From contig CAIKAP010000111.1 in NCBI GenBank assembly GCA_903825435.1, positions 1 to 58,859 on the forward strand: DNA of 58,859 nucleotides, given 5' to 3'. The DNA comes from an uncultured Verrucomicrobiota bacterium (GTDB lineage Bacteria > Verrucomicrobiota > Verrucomicrobiia > Palsa-1439). Below are positions 26,932 through 36,640 of the stretch, one piece after another (positions within the stretch are counted from its first letter, which is position 1; the number at the start of each line of letters is the position of its first letter). Under the pieces are notes generated by a model that had not been told where the DNA came from, made no database searches, and saw only the letters and a list, made by a program, of their open reading frames with translations. The translations under genes were made by a program, and so were the position numbers.

Positions 26932-28049
26932 CGGTCCACCTCGCCCAATACGATGTCCACGCTGCCGAGAATGATGACGGTGTCGGCGACTTTCTGGCCG
27001 AGGCACATATCTTCGAGAATGGTCAGGTTGATGAAGCTTGGCGGACGAACGTGATAGCGGTACGGTTTCGCGCCGCCCTCGGAGACGAGATAGAAACCGA
27101 GTTCGCCCTTCGGTGCTTCGATGCGACCGTAACCGTCGCCTGCGGGGACTTTGAAATTGCGGAGCTTCGCCTCGGGCGCGATGAACGGGCCAGCGGGAAT
27201 GTCGCGCAAGGCTTGTTCGAGGATCTTCACCGCCTCGCGCATTTCGAGGATGCGGATCATGTAACGGTCGAACGTGTCGCCAGCCTCGCCGACGGGCACG
27301 CCGAAATCGAAGCGGTCATAGACGCCGTACTTGTCCACCTTGCGGATGTCGTACTCGACGCCGCTGGCGCGCGCGACGGGGCCGCTGACGCTGGCGTTGA
27401 TCGCGAGGTTGCGCGACAGGATGCCGACGCGCTGGGTGCGCGCAAGAAGGACTTCATTCTCGGTCATCAGCTTCTCGAACTCGTCGAGGAACGCGGGCCA
27501 ACGAGCAACGATGTTGCGCGCCATCGCGAGCGAAGCGTCGTCGAGGTCAACGCGGACGCCGCCGAAACGCATGTAGTTGCACATCATGCGGGCACCGCTG
27601 ACGGTCTCAAAGAAATCAAGGATCCATTCCCGCTCGCGCAGCGCGTACAGCACCGGTGTGAACCACGCGCCGCAATCGCTGAGCAGGAATCCGATGGCGC
27701 AGGAATGGTTCAACAGGCGCGTCAGTTCCGCCATGATGACGCGTATGTACTCGGCGCGCTCCGGGACTTTCAAGCCCGTCATCTTCTCAACAGCGAGCGC
27801 GTAGGCCCAGTTGTTGGTCATCGAACAGAAATAATCGAGGCGGTCGGTGTACGGCATCGAACCGAGCCACGTCATCTTCTCGGCGAGTTGCTCGTGGTTG
27901 CGGTGAAGGTAGCCCATCACCGGCTTCAGTTTCACGACGTACTCGCCGTCGAGCACAACGTCCATCCGGAACACGCCGTGCGTGCTCGGGTGTTGCGGGC
28001 CGAGCGAGACTTCGAGCGTCTGCGTCTGGATGATGCCGGTTGCGCTCAC
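26928..28049 (-). CDS. nuoD: NADH-quinone oxidoreductase subunit D
   Basis: NuoD forms the quinone-binding site with NuoB and descends from the hydrogenase large subunit. The 373-residue protein shows [35 protein letters not shown], and the C-terminal [15 protein letters not shown]. The GTG at 28049 overlaps the nuoC stop (GTGA). The longer frame upstream lies inside nuoC. Length is standard, with no NuoC fusion. Confidence 0.95.
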   Translation of the reverse strand: MSATGIIQTQTLEVSLGPQHPSTHGVFRMDVVLDGEYVVKLKPVMGYLHRNHEQLAEKMTWLGSMPYTDRLDYFCSMTNNWAYALAVEKMTGLKVPERAEYIRVIMAELTRLLNHSCAIGFLLSDCGAWFTPVLYALREREWILDFFETVSGARMMCNYMRFGGVRVDLDDASLAMARNIVARWPAFLDEFEKLMTENEVLLARTQRVGILSRNLAINASVSGPVARASGVEYDIRKVDKYGVYDRFDFGVPVGEAGDTFDRYMIRILEMREAVKILEQALRDIPAGPFIAPEAKLRNFKVPAGDGYGRIEAPKGELGFYLVSEGGAKPYRYHVRPPSFINLTILEDMCLGQKVADTVIILGSVDIVLGEVDR

Positions 28050-28576
28050 TTCTTGGCCTCCAGCGCGCTTGCCGGCACCGTGCCGCCGGTCTGCTTGGCG
28101 CGGGCGAGCGTTTCGGCGTGCGGCGTCGGCTCCCACTCGTAATCCATCGGCGGGACGTAATCTTTCCGCATCGGATGATCAACGAACTCGTCCCACATCA
28201 GGATGCGGCGCAGGTCGGGATGACCGTCGAACTTCACGCCGTACAGGTCAAACGCCTCGCGCTCCTGGTACTCGCAGCCGCGCCATACCGGCGTCAACGA
28301 CGGCATGCGGCATTGCTCCAGCGCACGCGGGGCGCGCACCTTGAGCGCGACCGGGCCGTGTTTCAACGCCACTGAGTAGAGATGATAGACGACCTCGATG
28401 CAGTCCTGCTTGATATAGTCCACCGCTGTCACACACGAACAGAAATCCAATTGCAGTTGCGGGTCGGTCTTGAGGAATTGCGCGACGGCCACCGCCTCCT
28501 CGCGTTCCACCAGCAACGACGACTTCGCCGCGCCAGCGGAGAGCATCTCGCGAACTTGTTCGAGGGGCGGAATCAC
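28046..28576 (-). CDS. nuoC: NADH-quinone oxidoreductase subunit C
   Basis: The 176-residue peripheral-arm subunit shows [19 protein letters not shown] and [20 protein letters not shown], the family signature. I start it at the GTG at 28576, which overlaps the nuoB stop (GTGA) like its operon neighbours. Another in-frame GTG at 28594 would add six residues. The C-terminal 30 residues are variable. Confidence 0.92.
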   Translation of the reverse strand: MIPPLEQVREMLSAGAAKSSLLVEREEAVAVAQFLKTDPQLQLDFCSCVTAVDYIKQDCIEVVYHLYSVALKHGPVALKVRAPRALEQCRMPSLTPVWRGCEYQEREAFDLYGVKFDGHPDLRRILMWDEFVDHPMRKDYVPPMDYEWEPTPHAETLARAKQTGGTVPASALEAKK

Positions 28577-29172
28577 TTTTTCGGCGGCTCCCACACCTTC
28601 GGATTGGCGGGCGGCTCAAGATCGTGAGCGCCGTATTGCGGAACAGGAAACTCGGAAGGCGCATTCTTGTCGTACCAGGACACCTCGTTCAGGTGCTGCT
28701 TGGAAATCTTCTCCTGCAACGTCATCAGCGCGTGCAACAACGCCTCCGGGCGCGGCGGACAACCGGGAATGTGAATGTCCACGGGAATGTAACGGTCAAC
28801 GCCTTTCAACACATTGTAGCCGTCCTTGAACGGCCCGCCGGAGATGGCACACGCGCCCATTGCGATGACGTATTTCGGTTCCGGCATTTGATTGTAGAGC
28901 CGCACGACTTGCGGGGCCATCTTCTTTGTCACCGTACCCGACACGATCATCAAGTCCGCCTGACGCGGTGACGCGCGGAACACTTCCGCACCGAACCGCG
29001 CCATGTCGTGACGCGCCGCGGCGGCGGCGATCATTTCGATGGCACAACAAGCGAGGCCAAACTGGATGGGCCAGAGCGAGGATTTGCGGCTCCAGTTGTA
29101 CAGGAACTCGACCGGCATCACGAAGATGCCCTGCTTCTGGAGTTCGCTCTTGAGATTGGGGTCAACGGCCAT
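28573..29172 (-). CDS. nuoB: NADH-quinone oxidoreductase subunit B
   Basis: NuoB carries cluster N2, the last Fe-S cluster before quinone. The 199-residue protein has the tandem cysteines in [10 protein letters not shown], plus [11 protein letters not shown] and [10 protein letters not shown] with the other ligands. The ATG at 29172 has a ggaag ribosome site provided by the end of nuoA. A C-terminal tail of about 35 residues (ending [14 protein letters not shown]) is longer than in E. coli. Confidence 0.95.
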   Translation of the reverse strand: MAVDPNLKSELQKQGIFVMPVEFLYNWSRKSSLWPIQFGLACCAIEMIAAAAARHDMARFGAEVFRASPRQADLMIVSGTVTKKMAPQVVRLYNQMPEPKYVIAMGACAISGGPFKDGYNVLKGVDRYIPVDIHIPGCPPRPEALLHALMTLQEKISKQHLNEVSWYDKNAPSEFPVPQYGAHDLEPPANPKVWEPPKK

Positions 29173-29174
29173 GG

Positions 29175-29543
29175 CTACTTCCAATCCAACGCGCCTTTAG
29201 CCCACGCGTACACGAATCCTTCGACCAGCAACAGCACGAACACCATCATCGCCACAAACGCCCCGAAGCTCAGCTCGCCAAACGCCACCGCCCACGGGTA
29301 CAGGAAGATGGTTTCAACGGCAAAAATCACATAGACGAGTGCATACAGGTAATAGCCGGCGCGAAATTGTATCCACGCGTCGCCTTTGCCCGCCAGACCG
29401 CACTCGTAGGTTGCGTTCTTCGTCGACGACGGTTTGCGTGGCGCCAGCAGCCGCACCAGTGCCAGCGGCACCAACGGAAACACGACTGCCACCGCGAGAA
29501 ACACAGCGACGAACAGGTACTGAGTTAAATAAGTGTCCTTCAC
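29175..29543 (-). CDS. nuoA: NADH-quinone oxidoreductase subunit A
   Basis: The 122-residue membrane subunit has three helices and the loop [19 protein letters not shown] with the conserved Cys near the quinone site, then [21 protein letters not shown]. It starts at a GTG at 29543. It is the first gene of the operon; the region upstream is divergent to queE and must hold the operon promoter. Confidence 0.94.
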   Translation of the reverse strand: MKDTYLTQYLFVAVFLAVAVVFPLVPLALVRLLAPRKPSSTKNATYECGLAGKGDAWIQFRAGYYLYALVYVIFAVETIFLYPWAVAFGELSFGAFVAMMVFVLLLVEGFVYAWAKGALDWK

Positions 29544-29619
29544 AAGAAAAATGAAACGAGCTTAGCTAACACCGCACCCCCCCGTTGTCAAGACCGCCGG
29601 CTTCTGCTAGTTTCGCCAC
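29544..29619. promoter_or_regulatory. Divergent promoter region nuoA / queE
   Basis: Only 76 bases separate the two divergent start codons, so the promoters of the complex I operon and of queE must overlap here. It contains a run of Cs (29577-29584) and a short A+T-rich part next to nuoA. I cannot assign boxes with confidence. Confidence 0.4.
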
Positions 29620-30267
29620 GTGCCTGAGACCTTGATCGTCAACGAGATTTTCCACAGCATCCAAGGCGAGTCCACTTACGCCGGGCTGCCGTGTGTATTC
29701 GTGCGGCTTACCGGTTGCCGGCTGCGCTGCGCTTGGTGCGACACCGCCTACGCCTTCGATGAAGGCGTCGCGATGAGCCTCGACGAGATCATCTTCAAGG
29801 TCCGCGCCCACGGTTTTCCCCTCGTCGAAATCACCGGCGGCGAACCGCTTCTCCAGCCCAACGTCCTGCCGTTACTCACGCGCCTCTGCAACCTCGGTCT
29901 CACCGTCCTGCTCGAAACCAGCGGCACCGAAGACATCGCCAACGTGGACCCCCGTGTCATCAAGATCATGGATCTCAAGTCTCCGAGCAGTGGTGAGTCC
30001 GCACAGAACCGTTGCGCCAACCTCCGCCACCTCACCGCGAAGGACGAGATCAAGTTCGTCCTCGCCGACCGTGCTGACTACGACTGGGCCAAACACCAGC
30101 TTGCCGAGCACGACCTCGGGAACCGGTGCGCCATCCTCTTCTCGCCGGTTTGGGGCAAACTGCCGTTGAAGACGCTCGCCGAGTGGATTCTCGCCGACCA
30201 CCTTACCGTTCGGCTCCAGACCCAGCGGCAGAAACACATTTGGGGACCCGACACACGAGGTGTCTGA
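29620..30267 (+). CDS. queE: 7-carboxy-7-deazaguanine synthase
   Basis: QueE is a radical SAM enzyme that forms the deazaguanine core of queuosine. The 215-residue protein begins VNEIFHSIQGESTYAGLPCVFVR and has the CxxxCxxC motif CRLRCAWC followed by DTAYAFDEG and EITGGEPLLQ. It starts at a GTG with little ribosome site. Its stop overlaps the aminotransferase start (TGATG). Other que genes are not nearby. Confidence 0.94.
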   Translation: MPETLIVNEIFHSIQGESTYAGLPCVFVRLTGCRLRCAWCDTAYAFDEGVAMSLDEIIFKVRAHGFPLVEITGGEPLLQPNVLPLLTRLCNLGLTVLLETSGTEDIANVDPRVIKIMDLKSPSSGESAQNRCANLRHLTAKDEIKFVLADRADYDWAKHQLAEHDLGNRCAILFSPVWGKLPLKTLAEWILADHLTVRLQTQRQKHIWGPDTRGV

Positions 30268-31460
30268 TGTCGCTTCCTCTCCTCCGCACTCGTATTCCCG
30301 GCCCGCGTTCGCGTGCGCTTGCCCGCCAACTTCGACGGTTCGAGAGCCGCAACGTCACCTTCGTCTCCGACCGCTGGCCTATCTTCTGGCAACGCGCCCG
30401 CGGCGCGAATGTCTGGGACGCCGACGGTAATCGCTATCTCGACCTGACCGCCGGGTTCGGCGTCGCCAGCGTCGGACACACCAACCCGCGCGTTGCTGCC
30501 GCCATCCGGAACAAAACCGGAACATTGCTCCACGCGATGGGCGACGTTCACCCCAACGAACTTAAGCTCCAACTTGCCCGAGAGCTGGTGAAACTCACCT
30601 TCCGCACCAACGCCCGCGTCCTCTTCACCAATACCGGCGCCGAGGCCGTAGAGGCGGCACTAAAAACCGCCGCCATCCACACCGGAAAACCCGGCGTCAT
30701 CGCCTTTCGCGGTGCGTACCACGGCCTGACCTACGGCGCGCTTGCCGCCACCTCGCGCGAGTTCTTCCGTGCACCGTTCGCAGAACAACTCGGCAAGTTT
30801 GTCACGCACATGCCGTTTGGCCGTGTACCGACAACAGCGCGCAATTGCGGCGCTGTGCTCGTCGAGCCAATTCAAGGCCGCGGCGGGATCATCGTGCCAC
30901 CGGATGATTTCCTTCCGAAGCTGCGACGGTTCTGCGACGAGCACGGAATCCTGCTGATCCTCGACGAGGTTTACACCGGCTTCTGTCGGACGGGGCGTTG
31001 GTTTGCCTGCCAACATTGGGGCGTCGTGTCGGATTTGATTTGCGTCGGCAAGGCGCTAGGCGGCGGCCTGCCGATCAGTGCGTGCATCGGCAAGGCATCG
31101 GTGATGGACAGTTGGCCGGAGTCGCAAGGCGAGGCGATTCACACGAGCACATTCCTCGGCAACCCACTGGCTTGCGCCGCCGCCCTGGCCAGCATTGCGG
31201 AGATGAAACGACTGAAGCTAGACCGTCGCGCACGGGAGTTGGGTGTGCATATCCAGAAGCGTTTGCCGGTGCGCGGCAAGGGTTTGATGCTCGGCTTGGA
31301 AGTCGGCGACGCGACGGCGTTGTGCGAGCGCCTGCTCCAGCGCGGCATTATCGCGATACCGGAAGGCGAACGCGGCGAGGTGCTCGGCTTGACGCCGCCG
31401 TTGACGATCACGCGGCGGGAACTGGATTTCTGTCTCGACGTCATCGCGGAGTTGGTTTGA
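30267..31460 (+). CDS. Class III PLP-dependent aminotransferase
   Basis: The 397-residue enzyme moves an amino group between an omega-amino compound or amine and a keto acid or aldehyde. It shows IPGPRSRALARQL at the N-terminus (as in 4-aminobutyrate aminotransferases), FTNTGAEAVEAALK, FRGAYHGLTYGAL, LILDEVYTGFCRTG, and the PLP lysine in ICVGKALGGGLPIS. The substrate is unclear; GABA or an omega-amino acid is the default. Its place before a methyltransferase-like gene and a fatty-aldehyde gene pair raises the option of an aldehyde-derived amine. It overlaps queE and the next gene by one base each. A perfect GTTCCGG repeat lies at 30506-30523. Confidence 0.88.
   Translation: MSLPLLRTRIPGPRSRALARQLRRFESRNVTFVSDRWPIFWQRARGANVWDADGNRYLDLTAGFGVASVGHTNPRVAAAIRNKTGTLLHAMGDVHPNELKLQLARELVKLTFRTNARVLFTNTGAEAVEAALKTAAIHTGKPGVIAFRGAYHGLTYGALAATSREFFRAPFAEQLGKFVTHMPFGRVPTTARNCGAVLVEPIQGRGGIIVPPDDFLPKLRRFCDEHGILLILDEVYTGFCRTGRWFACQHWGVVSDLICVGKALGGGLPISACIGKASVMDSWPESQGEAIHTSTFLGNPLACAAALASIAEMKRLKLDRRARELGVHIQKRLPVRGKGLMLGLEVGDATALCERLLQRGIIAIPEGERGEVLGLTPPLTITRRELDFCLDVIAELV
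30506..30523 (-). repeat. GTTCCGG-N4-GTTCCGG repeat, copy 4 (perfect)
   Basis: CCGGAAC at 30506-30512 and 30517-30523, spacer AAAA, inside the aminotransferase gene. The sense strand carries CCGGAAC, read as IRNKTGT. Confidence 0.85.
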
Positions 31461-31902
31461 TGAAAGCACGCCTGCTCGTGACGCTTCAGTTGGCCGTGAT
31501 CGCGGCGCTGTTGCTGACGGGACCGTGGATTGCCCGAACCTGGCTGGCATTGGAGGCGGCAGGCTGCGGGCTGTTGTTGTGGGCGCTGGCTACGATACGG
31601 CTTCGTCAGTTACGAATCAGCCCGGAAGTCCGGCAGGCGCACAACTGGTAACGAGCGGTCCGTACCGCTGGATTCGCCATCCGATATACACCGGTGGGTT
31701 GTTAGCGATGGCTGCGTTGGTGCTGGAACAATTCACTTGGGAGCGCGCCGTGATGTGGCTGTCGTTGCTGGCGGTGCTGTTGGCGAAGCTCATCTTCGAG
31801 GAATCGCTGTTGCGCACCCGTTTCCTGGACTACGCCAGCTACTGCAAGCGCACGAAGCGGCTGTTGCCTTTCATTTTCGCGTTGATCGTCGCACTACCTT
31901 AA
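31460..31902 (+). pseudogene. Isoprenylcysteine-methyltransferase-like membrane protein gene, frameshifted
   Basis: An ATG overlapping the aminotransferase stop opens a membrane-protein frame (MKARLLVTLQLAVIAALL) that ends early after RISPEVRQAHNW. The next frame continues the family sequence GAQLVTSGPYRWIRHPIYTG, then EESLLRTRFLDYASY. Members of this family (ICMT/DUF1295-type SAM methyltransferases) read PEPRPGAQLV without a break, so one base (a G near 31636) appears lost. With that G restored the gene would encode about 147 residues with four helices. It could be a true mutation or a sequencing error, since the rest is well preserved. Confidence 0.75.
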
Positions 31903-31967
31903 ATGAGGCTTGATTCCCTGCCCGGGAAGTAGGACAGTGACTCCCGCTGTCGCGGACAACCAGCATC

Positions 31968-32966
31968 ATGAAAACCGCTCTTGAACTCCAGCAACGAATC
32001 GTCGCCTTCATCGGCGGCACGACGGACGAGTTTGACGCGCTCGCCCGGGAGGTCTTCGCCTTCCAGTTCGAGCGCAACACCGCCTACCGGGCCTTCTGCG
32101 AGCGCAAGGAACGCACACCGGGAAATATCACGAACTGGCGCGAGATTCCCGCCGTACCGGCAAGCGCGTTCCGGGAAATGCCGTTGACCTGCTTCCCACC
32201 GTCGGAGGCGGTGGCGGAATTTCACACGAGCGGCACGACGCGCAGCAACGCGGGACGCCACATCTTCAAGACGCTCGCGCTTTACGACGCCGCCATCCTG
32301 CCGAACTTCGCGGCGCACCTGTTGCCCGACGGCGCACGGATGCCGATGTTGTCGCTCGTGCCGGACGAGCCGCAATCGTCGCTGGCGCACATGGCGCGCG
32401 TGTTGATCCGCGAGTTCGGCGGCGGATTCGTGAAACGGATCGAACCGGTAGGCCATCCAGTCTGCGTGCTCGGAACCGCGTTTGGGTTCCTGAACCTCTT
32501 CGACGAGGGCACGGTACTGCGATTGCCGCCCGGCAGCCGCGCGATGGAGACGGGCGGATTCAAGGGACGCTCCCGCGAAGTCGCAAAGCCGTATTTGTAC
32601 GAGCTGTTCGAGAACCATCTCGGCATCCCGGCGACGCACATCGTCAACGAGTACGGCATGACCGAGCTCAGCTCGCAGTTCTACGACCAGACGTTTCGCA
32701 ACGGTCACCGGACCGACTTGAAACGCGCGCCATCCTGGGTGCGGGTGCGGGTGATTGATCCGCAGACCGACGACGACACGACGCCCGGTGTTCGCGGATT
32801 GCTACGGATTTACGACCTCGCGAACCTGTGGAGCGCGATGTGCATCCAGACCGAAGACCTCGGCGTGCGCGATGGCAACGGCGACGGGTTCACGCTGCTC
32901 GGCCGCGCGACCGGCGCGATGCCGCGCGGCTGTTCGTTAAACGCGGAGGCGCTGCTGGCCACGTGA
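31968..32966 (+). CDS. LuxE-like acyl-protein synthetase
   Basis: LuxE activates a fatty acid with ATP, holds it as an acyl thioester and passes it to LuxC for reduction to an aldehyde. The 332-residue protein shows the adenylate-forming core HTSGTTRSNAGRHIFK, then FGFLNLF, HIVNEYGMTELSSQFY and RIYDLANLWS, all typical of LuxE-type members. No luciferase genes (luxAB) or thioesterase (luxD) adjoin, so light production is unlikely. The stop overlaps the luxC-like start (GTGA). Confidence 0.87.
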   Translation: MKTALELQQRIVAFIGGTTDEFDALAREVFAFQFERNTAYRAFCERKERTPGNITNWREIPAVPASAFREMPLTCFPPSEAVAEFHTSGTTRSNAGRHIFKTLALYDAAILPNFAAHLLPDGARMPMLSLVPDEPQSSLAHMARVLIREFGGGFVKRIEPVGHPVCVLGTAFGFLNLFDEGTVLRLPPGSRAMETGGFKGRSREVAKPYLYELFENHLGIPATHIVNEYGMTELSSQFYDQTFRNGHRTDLKRAPSWVRVRVIDPQTDDDTTPGVRGLLRIYDLANLWSAMCIQTEDLGVRDGNGDGFTLLGRATGAMPRGCSLNAEALLAT

Positions 32967-34264
32967 ACGCGACACTCGCCATGGTCCAGGACGCAGCCCG
33001 TCGTGTGCGTCAGGCGCGCGAGGTCCTGACGGAATCGCGCAGCACAGAGGCAGTGATCAAGGCGCTGGCAAGCGCGGCGCAAAGCTGGCTCCCGCCATCG
33101 AGTCCGTGGCGGGCGCAAGCGGTCGAGCAGGCACCGTCGGTGACGGGGTTCTCGCCGGCGATGGTGAACGAGGCGATTGACCGGGCGTTTGGGGCTATCA
33201 CAGTGGAATCGCTGGGGGCGTTGTTGGACCGGGAGCTTGGTGACCGTCTCGTGCTGGACGAGTTTCGTCCGCATGGCCGTGTGCGGGCGCGTGCGTTTGG
33301 CGTGCCGTTGATCACGCACCTGTTGGCGGGCAACGTGCCGCCGCCAGGGATTCACAGCATCCTGTGCGGGCTGCTGGTGCGATCGGGGAACTTGGTGCGG
33401 ATGTCACAACGCGACACGGTGTTTCCGCGGCTGTTTGTCGAGTCGTTACGGGCGGTGGACCCGGACATGGCGGCGTGCGTGTCCGTGCTGGAATGGCCGC
33501 GCGAGGACGCGGCGTTGACACAAGTGGCGCTGGCGAAGGCGGACACGGTGATCGCACACGGCGACGACAGCACGATGGCGGCGTTGCGCCGGATGATGCC
33601 AGGGACGGCGACATTCATCGGGTACGGCCAGAAGGTGAGTTTTGGTTATGTCTGCCGGGAGGCGATGACGGCGGAACAATTGCCCGCCTTGGCAGCGGCT
33701 GCGGCGGAAGACGTGTCGGTGTACGACCAGCAGGGCTGTTTGTCGCCACACGTGATCTACGTGGAAGAGCGTGGCGCGCTCAGTCCACGCAAGTTCGGGG
33801 CCGCGCTGGGCGAGGCGATGGCGGCGTTCCACACACGGATCCCGCGCGGCACACTCTCGGTGGAGGAAGCCGCGGGTGTCAACTTGATCCGGTCGGGCTA
33901 CGAGTTTCGCGCCGCGTCAGACCGTCGGATCGCAGTTTGGGCCAGCCAGCAACCAAACGACTGGGCGGTGATCTACGACGACGACCCCTCATTTACGCCG
34001 TCGTGTTTGAACCGGGTCGTGTTCGTGAAGCCGACCGACGGTATGCCGCGGGTGCTGGAGAACATTCAACGGTTCGCCACACGCATCTCGACGGTGGGCG
34101 TGGCACCGTTGTCGGAGCGGATGACGGATTTCACGAATCGTCTGGCGAAGCTGGGTATTCACCGCGTCTGCCCGATCGGCCAGATGCAACGTCCGCCGTT
34201 GTGGTGGTATCATGACGGCAAGCCAAACCTCTCGGCGCTGGTGCGGTGGACGGAACTGGGCTAG
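32963..34264 (+). CDS. LuxC-like acyl-CoA/acyl-protein reductase
   Basis: LuxC reduces acyl-CoA or an acyl group from LuxE to a fatty aldehyde with NADPH. The 433-residue protein has an ALDH-like fold with [30 protein letters not shown], the nucleophile Cys259 in [17 protein letters not shown], and a C-terminal segment ending [13 protein letters not shown]. The GTG at 32963 overlaps luxE's stop; an internal ATG at 32981 is an alternative. Its stop codon shares the palindrome CTAG with the convergent pabA/trpG stop. Confidence 0.88.
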   Translation: MNATLAMVQDAARRVRQAREVLTESRSTEAVIKALASAAQSWLPPSSPWRAQAVEQAPSVTGFSPAMVNEAIDRAFGAITVESLGALLDRELGDRLVLDEFRPHGRVRARAFGVPLITHLLAGNVPPPGIHSILCGLLVRSGNLVRMSQRDTVFPRLFVESLRAVDPDMAACVSVLEWPREDAALTQVALAKADTVIAHGDDSTMAALRRMMPGTATFIGYGQKVSFGYVCREAMTAEQLPALAAAAAEDVSVYDQQGCLSPHVIYVEERGALSPRKFGAALGEAMAAFHTRIPRGTLSVEEAAGVNLIRSGYEFRAASDRRIAVWASQQPNDWAVIYDDDPSFTPSCLNRVVFVKPTDGMPRVLENIQRFATRISTVGVAPLSERMTDFTNRLAKLGIHRVCPIGQMQRPPLWWYHDGKPNLSALVRWTELG

Positions 34265-34833
34265 CGCATCAGTTTCAGGAAGTTTGCGAGGATTTTTTTA
34301 CCGTCCTCGGTGAGGATGGATTCGGGATGGAACTGCACGCCCCAGATCGGCAGCGTCTTGTGCCGGACCCCCATGATATCCCCTTCCGTCTTCGTCTCGG
34401 CGGTGATTTCAAGGCAGGCCGGACAAGTGTCGCGTTTGATGAGCAGCGAATGGTAGCGCGTCGCCGTGAACGGGTTCGGCATCCCGGCAAAGAGGTCGCG
34501 ACCGTTGTGGTGAATCGGCGAGGTCTTGCCGTGCATGAGACGGTTGGCACGGACGATTTCACCGCCGAAGACATGGCCGATGCATTGGTGGCCGAGGCAG
34601 ACGCCGAGCGTCGGGATCGTCGGGCCAAATGTGCGGATGATGTCGTTGGAGAGTCCCGCTTCGTTGGGCGAACACGGCCCCGGAGAAATCATCAGGCGGT
34701 CCGGGTTCAACGCGCGGATTTGGTCGAGCGTGATTTCGTCGTTGCGGAACACGCGCATCGCCGCGCCCAGTTCGCCGAGGTACTGGACAAGGTTGTAGGT
34801 GAAACTGTCGTAGTTATCTATGACCAGAAGCAT
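34261..34833 (-). CDS. Glutamine amidotransferase of anthranilate/aminodeoxychorismate synthase
   Basis: This subunit releases ammonia from glutamine for anthranilate synthase (TrpG) or aminodeoxychorismate synthase (PabA). The 190-residue class I amidotransferase has Cys79 in [11 protein letters not shown] and the His/Glu pair in GVQFHPES, plus [15 protein letters not shown]. No trpE or pabB lies here. With folD 15 bases upstream, a folate role (PabA) is plausible, but such proteins often serve both pathways. Confidence 0.93.
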   Translation of the reverse strand: MLLVIDNYDSFTYNLVQYLGELGAAMRVFRNDEITLDQIRALNPDRLMISPGPCSPNEAGLSNDIIRTFGPTIPTLGVCLGHQCIGHVFGGEIVRANRLMHGKTSPIHHNGRDLFAGMPNPFTATRYHSLLIKRDTCPACLEITAETKTEGDIMGVRHKTLPIWGVQFHPESILTEDGKKILANFLKLMR

Positions 34834-34847
34834 CGAACGTCGTGCTC

Positions 34848-35741
34848 TCAGGCCAGACCGTGGCGCATTTTGGCGGCGCGGATGGTGTTAGACATCAGCA
34901 TCGCGATAGTCATCGGGCCGACGCCGCCGGGCACGGGCGTGAGCAGGCCGGCTTTTTGTTTGACGGCGTCGAAGTCGACGTCGCCCACGAGGCGGCAGCC
35001 TTTTTCGGTAGTCTTGTCCTCGACGCGGTTGATGCCGACGTCGATGACGACGGCACCGTCGCGGACCATTTCGGATTTGACGAAGCGCGCAACGCCGATG
35101 GCGGCGATGAGAATGTCAGCGCTGCGGCAAATCTCTGCGAGGTTCTTGCTCTTGGAGTGCACGACGGTGACGGTGGCATTGGCGTTGCGGGCTTTTTGGG
35201 AGAGTATCAGCGAGACGGGGCGACCGACAATGCGGCTGCGGCCAAGAACAACAACGTGCGCTCCTTCGACGACAACGCCACAACGGCCAAGAAGCTCTTG
35301 GACGCCAGCGGGTGTGCAGGGAACGAATCCGCTAGGGTCGCCGATGGCAACTTTGCCGATGTTGAGCGGATGGAAACCGTCCACGTCTTTACCGGGATCA
35401 ATGGCAGCAAAGATGGCCTCCTCGGAAATCTGTTTCGGCGTGGGCGATTGGACGAGGATACCGTGGATATTGTCCTGTTGGTTGAGTCGGGCGATGATGG
35501 CAAGTAGTTCAGTCTGCGTCGTGATAGCGGGCAACGTAATTTTCTCCGAGTGCATTCCGAGGCGAGCGCACATTTTATCTTTCGAGGAAACGTAGGCGGC
35601 GCTGGCCGGGTTGTCGCCGACGAGGACGACGGCGAGGCCGGGAGTCAGTCCGTGCTGCTGTTTGAGGCGCGCGACTTCGACAGCATTCTCGACGTTGATC
35701 TGTTCTGCGATCTGTTTGCCGTCAATCAGCTTGGCCGTCAT
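34848..35741 (-). CDS. folD: Methylenetetrahydrofolate dehydrogenase / methenyl-THF cyclohydrolase
   Basis: FolD interconverts methylene-, methenyl- and formyl-tetrahydrofolate, linking ThyA's cofactor to purine synthesis. The 297-residue protein has Tyr50 and the catalytic Lys54 in [33 protein letters not shown], the cofactor motif [17 protein letters not shown], and [14 protein letters not shown]. The ATG at 35741 has a good ribosome site (aaggga); the frame continues upstream without a start supported by one. Confidence 0.96.
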   Translation of the reverse strand: MTAKLIDGKQIAEQINVENAVEVARLKQQHGLTPGLAVVLVGDNPASAAYVSSKDKMCARLGMHSEKITLPAITTQTELLAIIARLNQQDNIHGILVQSPTPKQISEEAIFAAIDPGKDVDGFHPLNIGKVAIGDPSGFVPCTPAGVQELLGRCGVVVEGAHVVVLGRSRIVGRPVSLILSQKARNANATVTVVHSKSKNLAEICRSADILIAAIGVARFVKSEMVRDGAVVIDVGINRVEDKTTEKGCRLVGDVDFDAVKQKAGLLTPVPGGVGPMTIAMLMSNTIRAAKMRHGLA

Positions 35742-35752
35742 GAACGATTCCC

Positions 35753-36640
35753 TTACCAGACAGGTTCGATGCGTTCGACGATGATCACGGGGTAACGTTC
35801 GCCACGGCGCCAACGCAGGTTGCCGAGGATGCGCACGTGTTTGCCCTCGTACTTGTCGAGGTTCTTTTCCGCCATGTCGAGGTAGGCGACACGATACTGG
35901 CGGCGGTCGAACACCAACGTCATCAATTCATATGGCGCGAGCATCTTCTCTTCTTGTTTCTCTTGGGAATCCACCGTCTGGAAAATACCGTCCCTGACAA
36001 CGTAGTATGCCAATGTCTCCGGCTCCGACTGAAAAGCGGGTGTGGGCGCGGGCACCACCACGGGTGGCGCGATGGGAGCTGAAACAACTTCGGCAACATT
36101 GCTGATGATCGGCGGCGCGGGCGTCAACACGGGCACGGGAACGGGAGCCACTTCGAGATATTCAGAGGCAACCCAGCCGCTACATTGCAGCGTCGGCTTA
36201 ATCTGCGTCCATTCACTACCAGCCTTGACGAGGTACACCTTTTCCCCCTTGGTGAGCTTGCCAATTTCCTTGAAGTTGCTACCGGGGCCGCAACGGATGT
36301 TGATGCCGTCGCCGGTGGCTTTGCCACCAGCGATCAACTTGGAGAGGACGTAGCACTTGGCGGTGGCGGGTAAAGTGATGCGAGACCATTCCTGGGTCTT
36401 GCCAGCTTCGACGACGGACTTGGTCTCAAAGACCTTGACCTCGTCGCCTTTCTTCAGTTGAGTAACAAGTTCCGCAGTGCGGCTGGGCCGGGCGCGGATG
36501 TTGACTTTGTTGGCCTTGAGCAGGCTGGCGCCGGCAGAGGGCGCTATAGTCGAGATGGACGCGGCACCCGAATCGGCAAACGCCGCAGCGGCAACGAGCA
36601 TGACGAAACTAATCGTGCAGTAGCTGGTGAACTTCTTCAT
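35753..36640 (-). CDS. Exported bacterial SH3-domain protein
   Basis: The 295-residue product has a signal peptide (about 1-22) and two SH3-like (SH3b) domains. The first is about residues 42-105 (NKVNIRARPSRTAELV) and the second about 110-165 (GINIRCGPGSNFKEIGKL, GWVASEYLEVA). A Pro/Val-rich linker follows, then a C-terminal domain of about 80 residues that ends VIIVERIEPVW. SH3b domains often bind peptidoglycan, so a cell-envelope role is likely. The start overlaps the upstream pseudouridine synthase gene by 32 bases and has its own ggagg site. Confidence 0.85.
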   Translation of the reverse strand: MKKFTSYCTISFVMLVAAAAFADSGAASISTIAPSAGASLLKANKVNIRARPSRTAELVTQLKKGDEVKVFETKSVVEAGKTQEWSRITLPATAKCYVLSKLIAGGKATGDGINIRCGPGSNFKEIGKLTKGEKVYLVKAGSEWTQIKPTLQCSGWVASEYLEVAPVPVPVLTPAPPIISNVAEVVSAPIAPPVVVPAPTPAFQSEPETLAYYVVRDGIFQTVDSQEKQEEKMLAPYELMTLVFDRRQYRVAYLDMAEKNLDKYEGKHVRILGNLRWRRGERYPVIIVERIEPVW

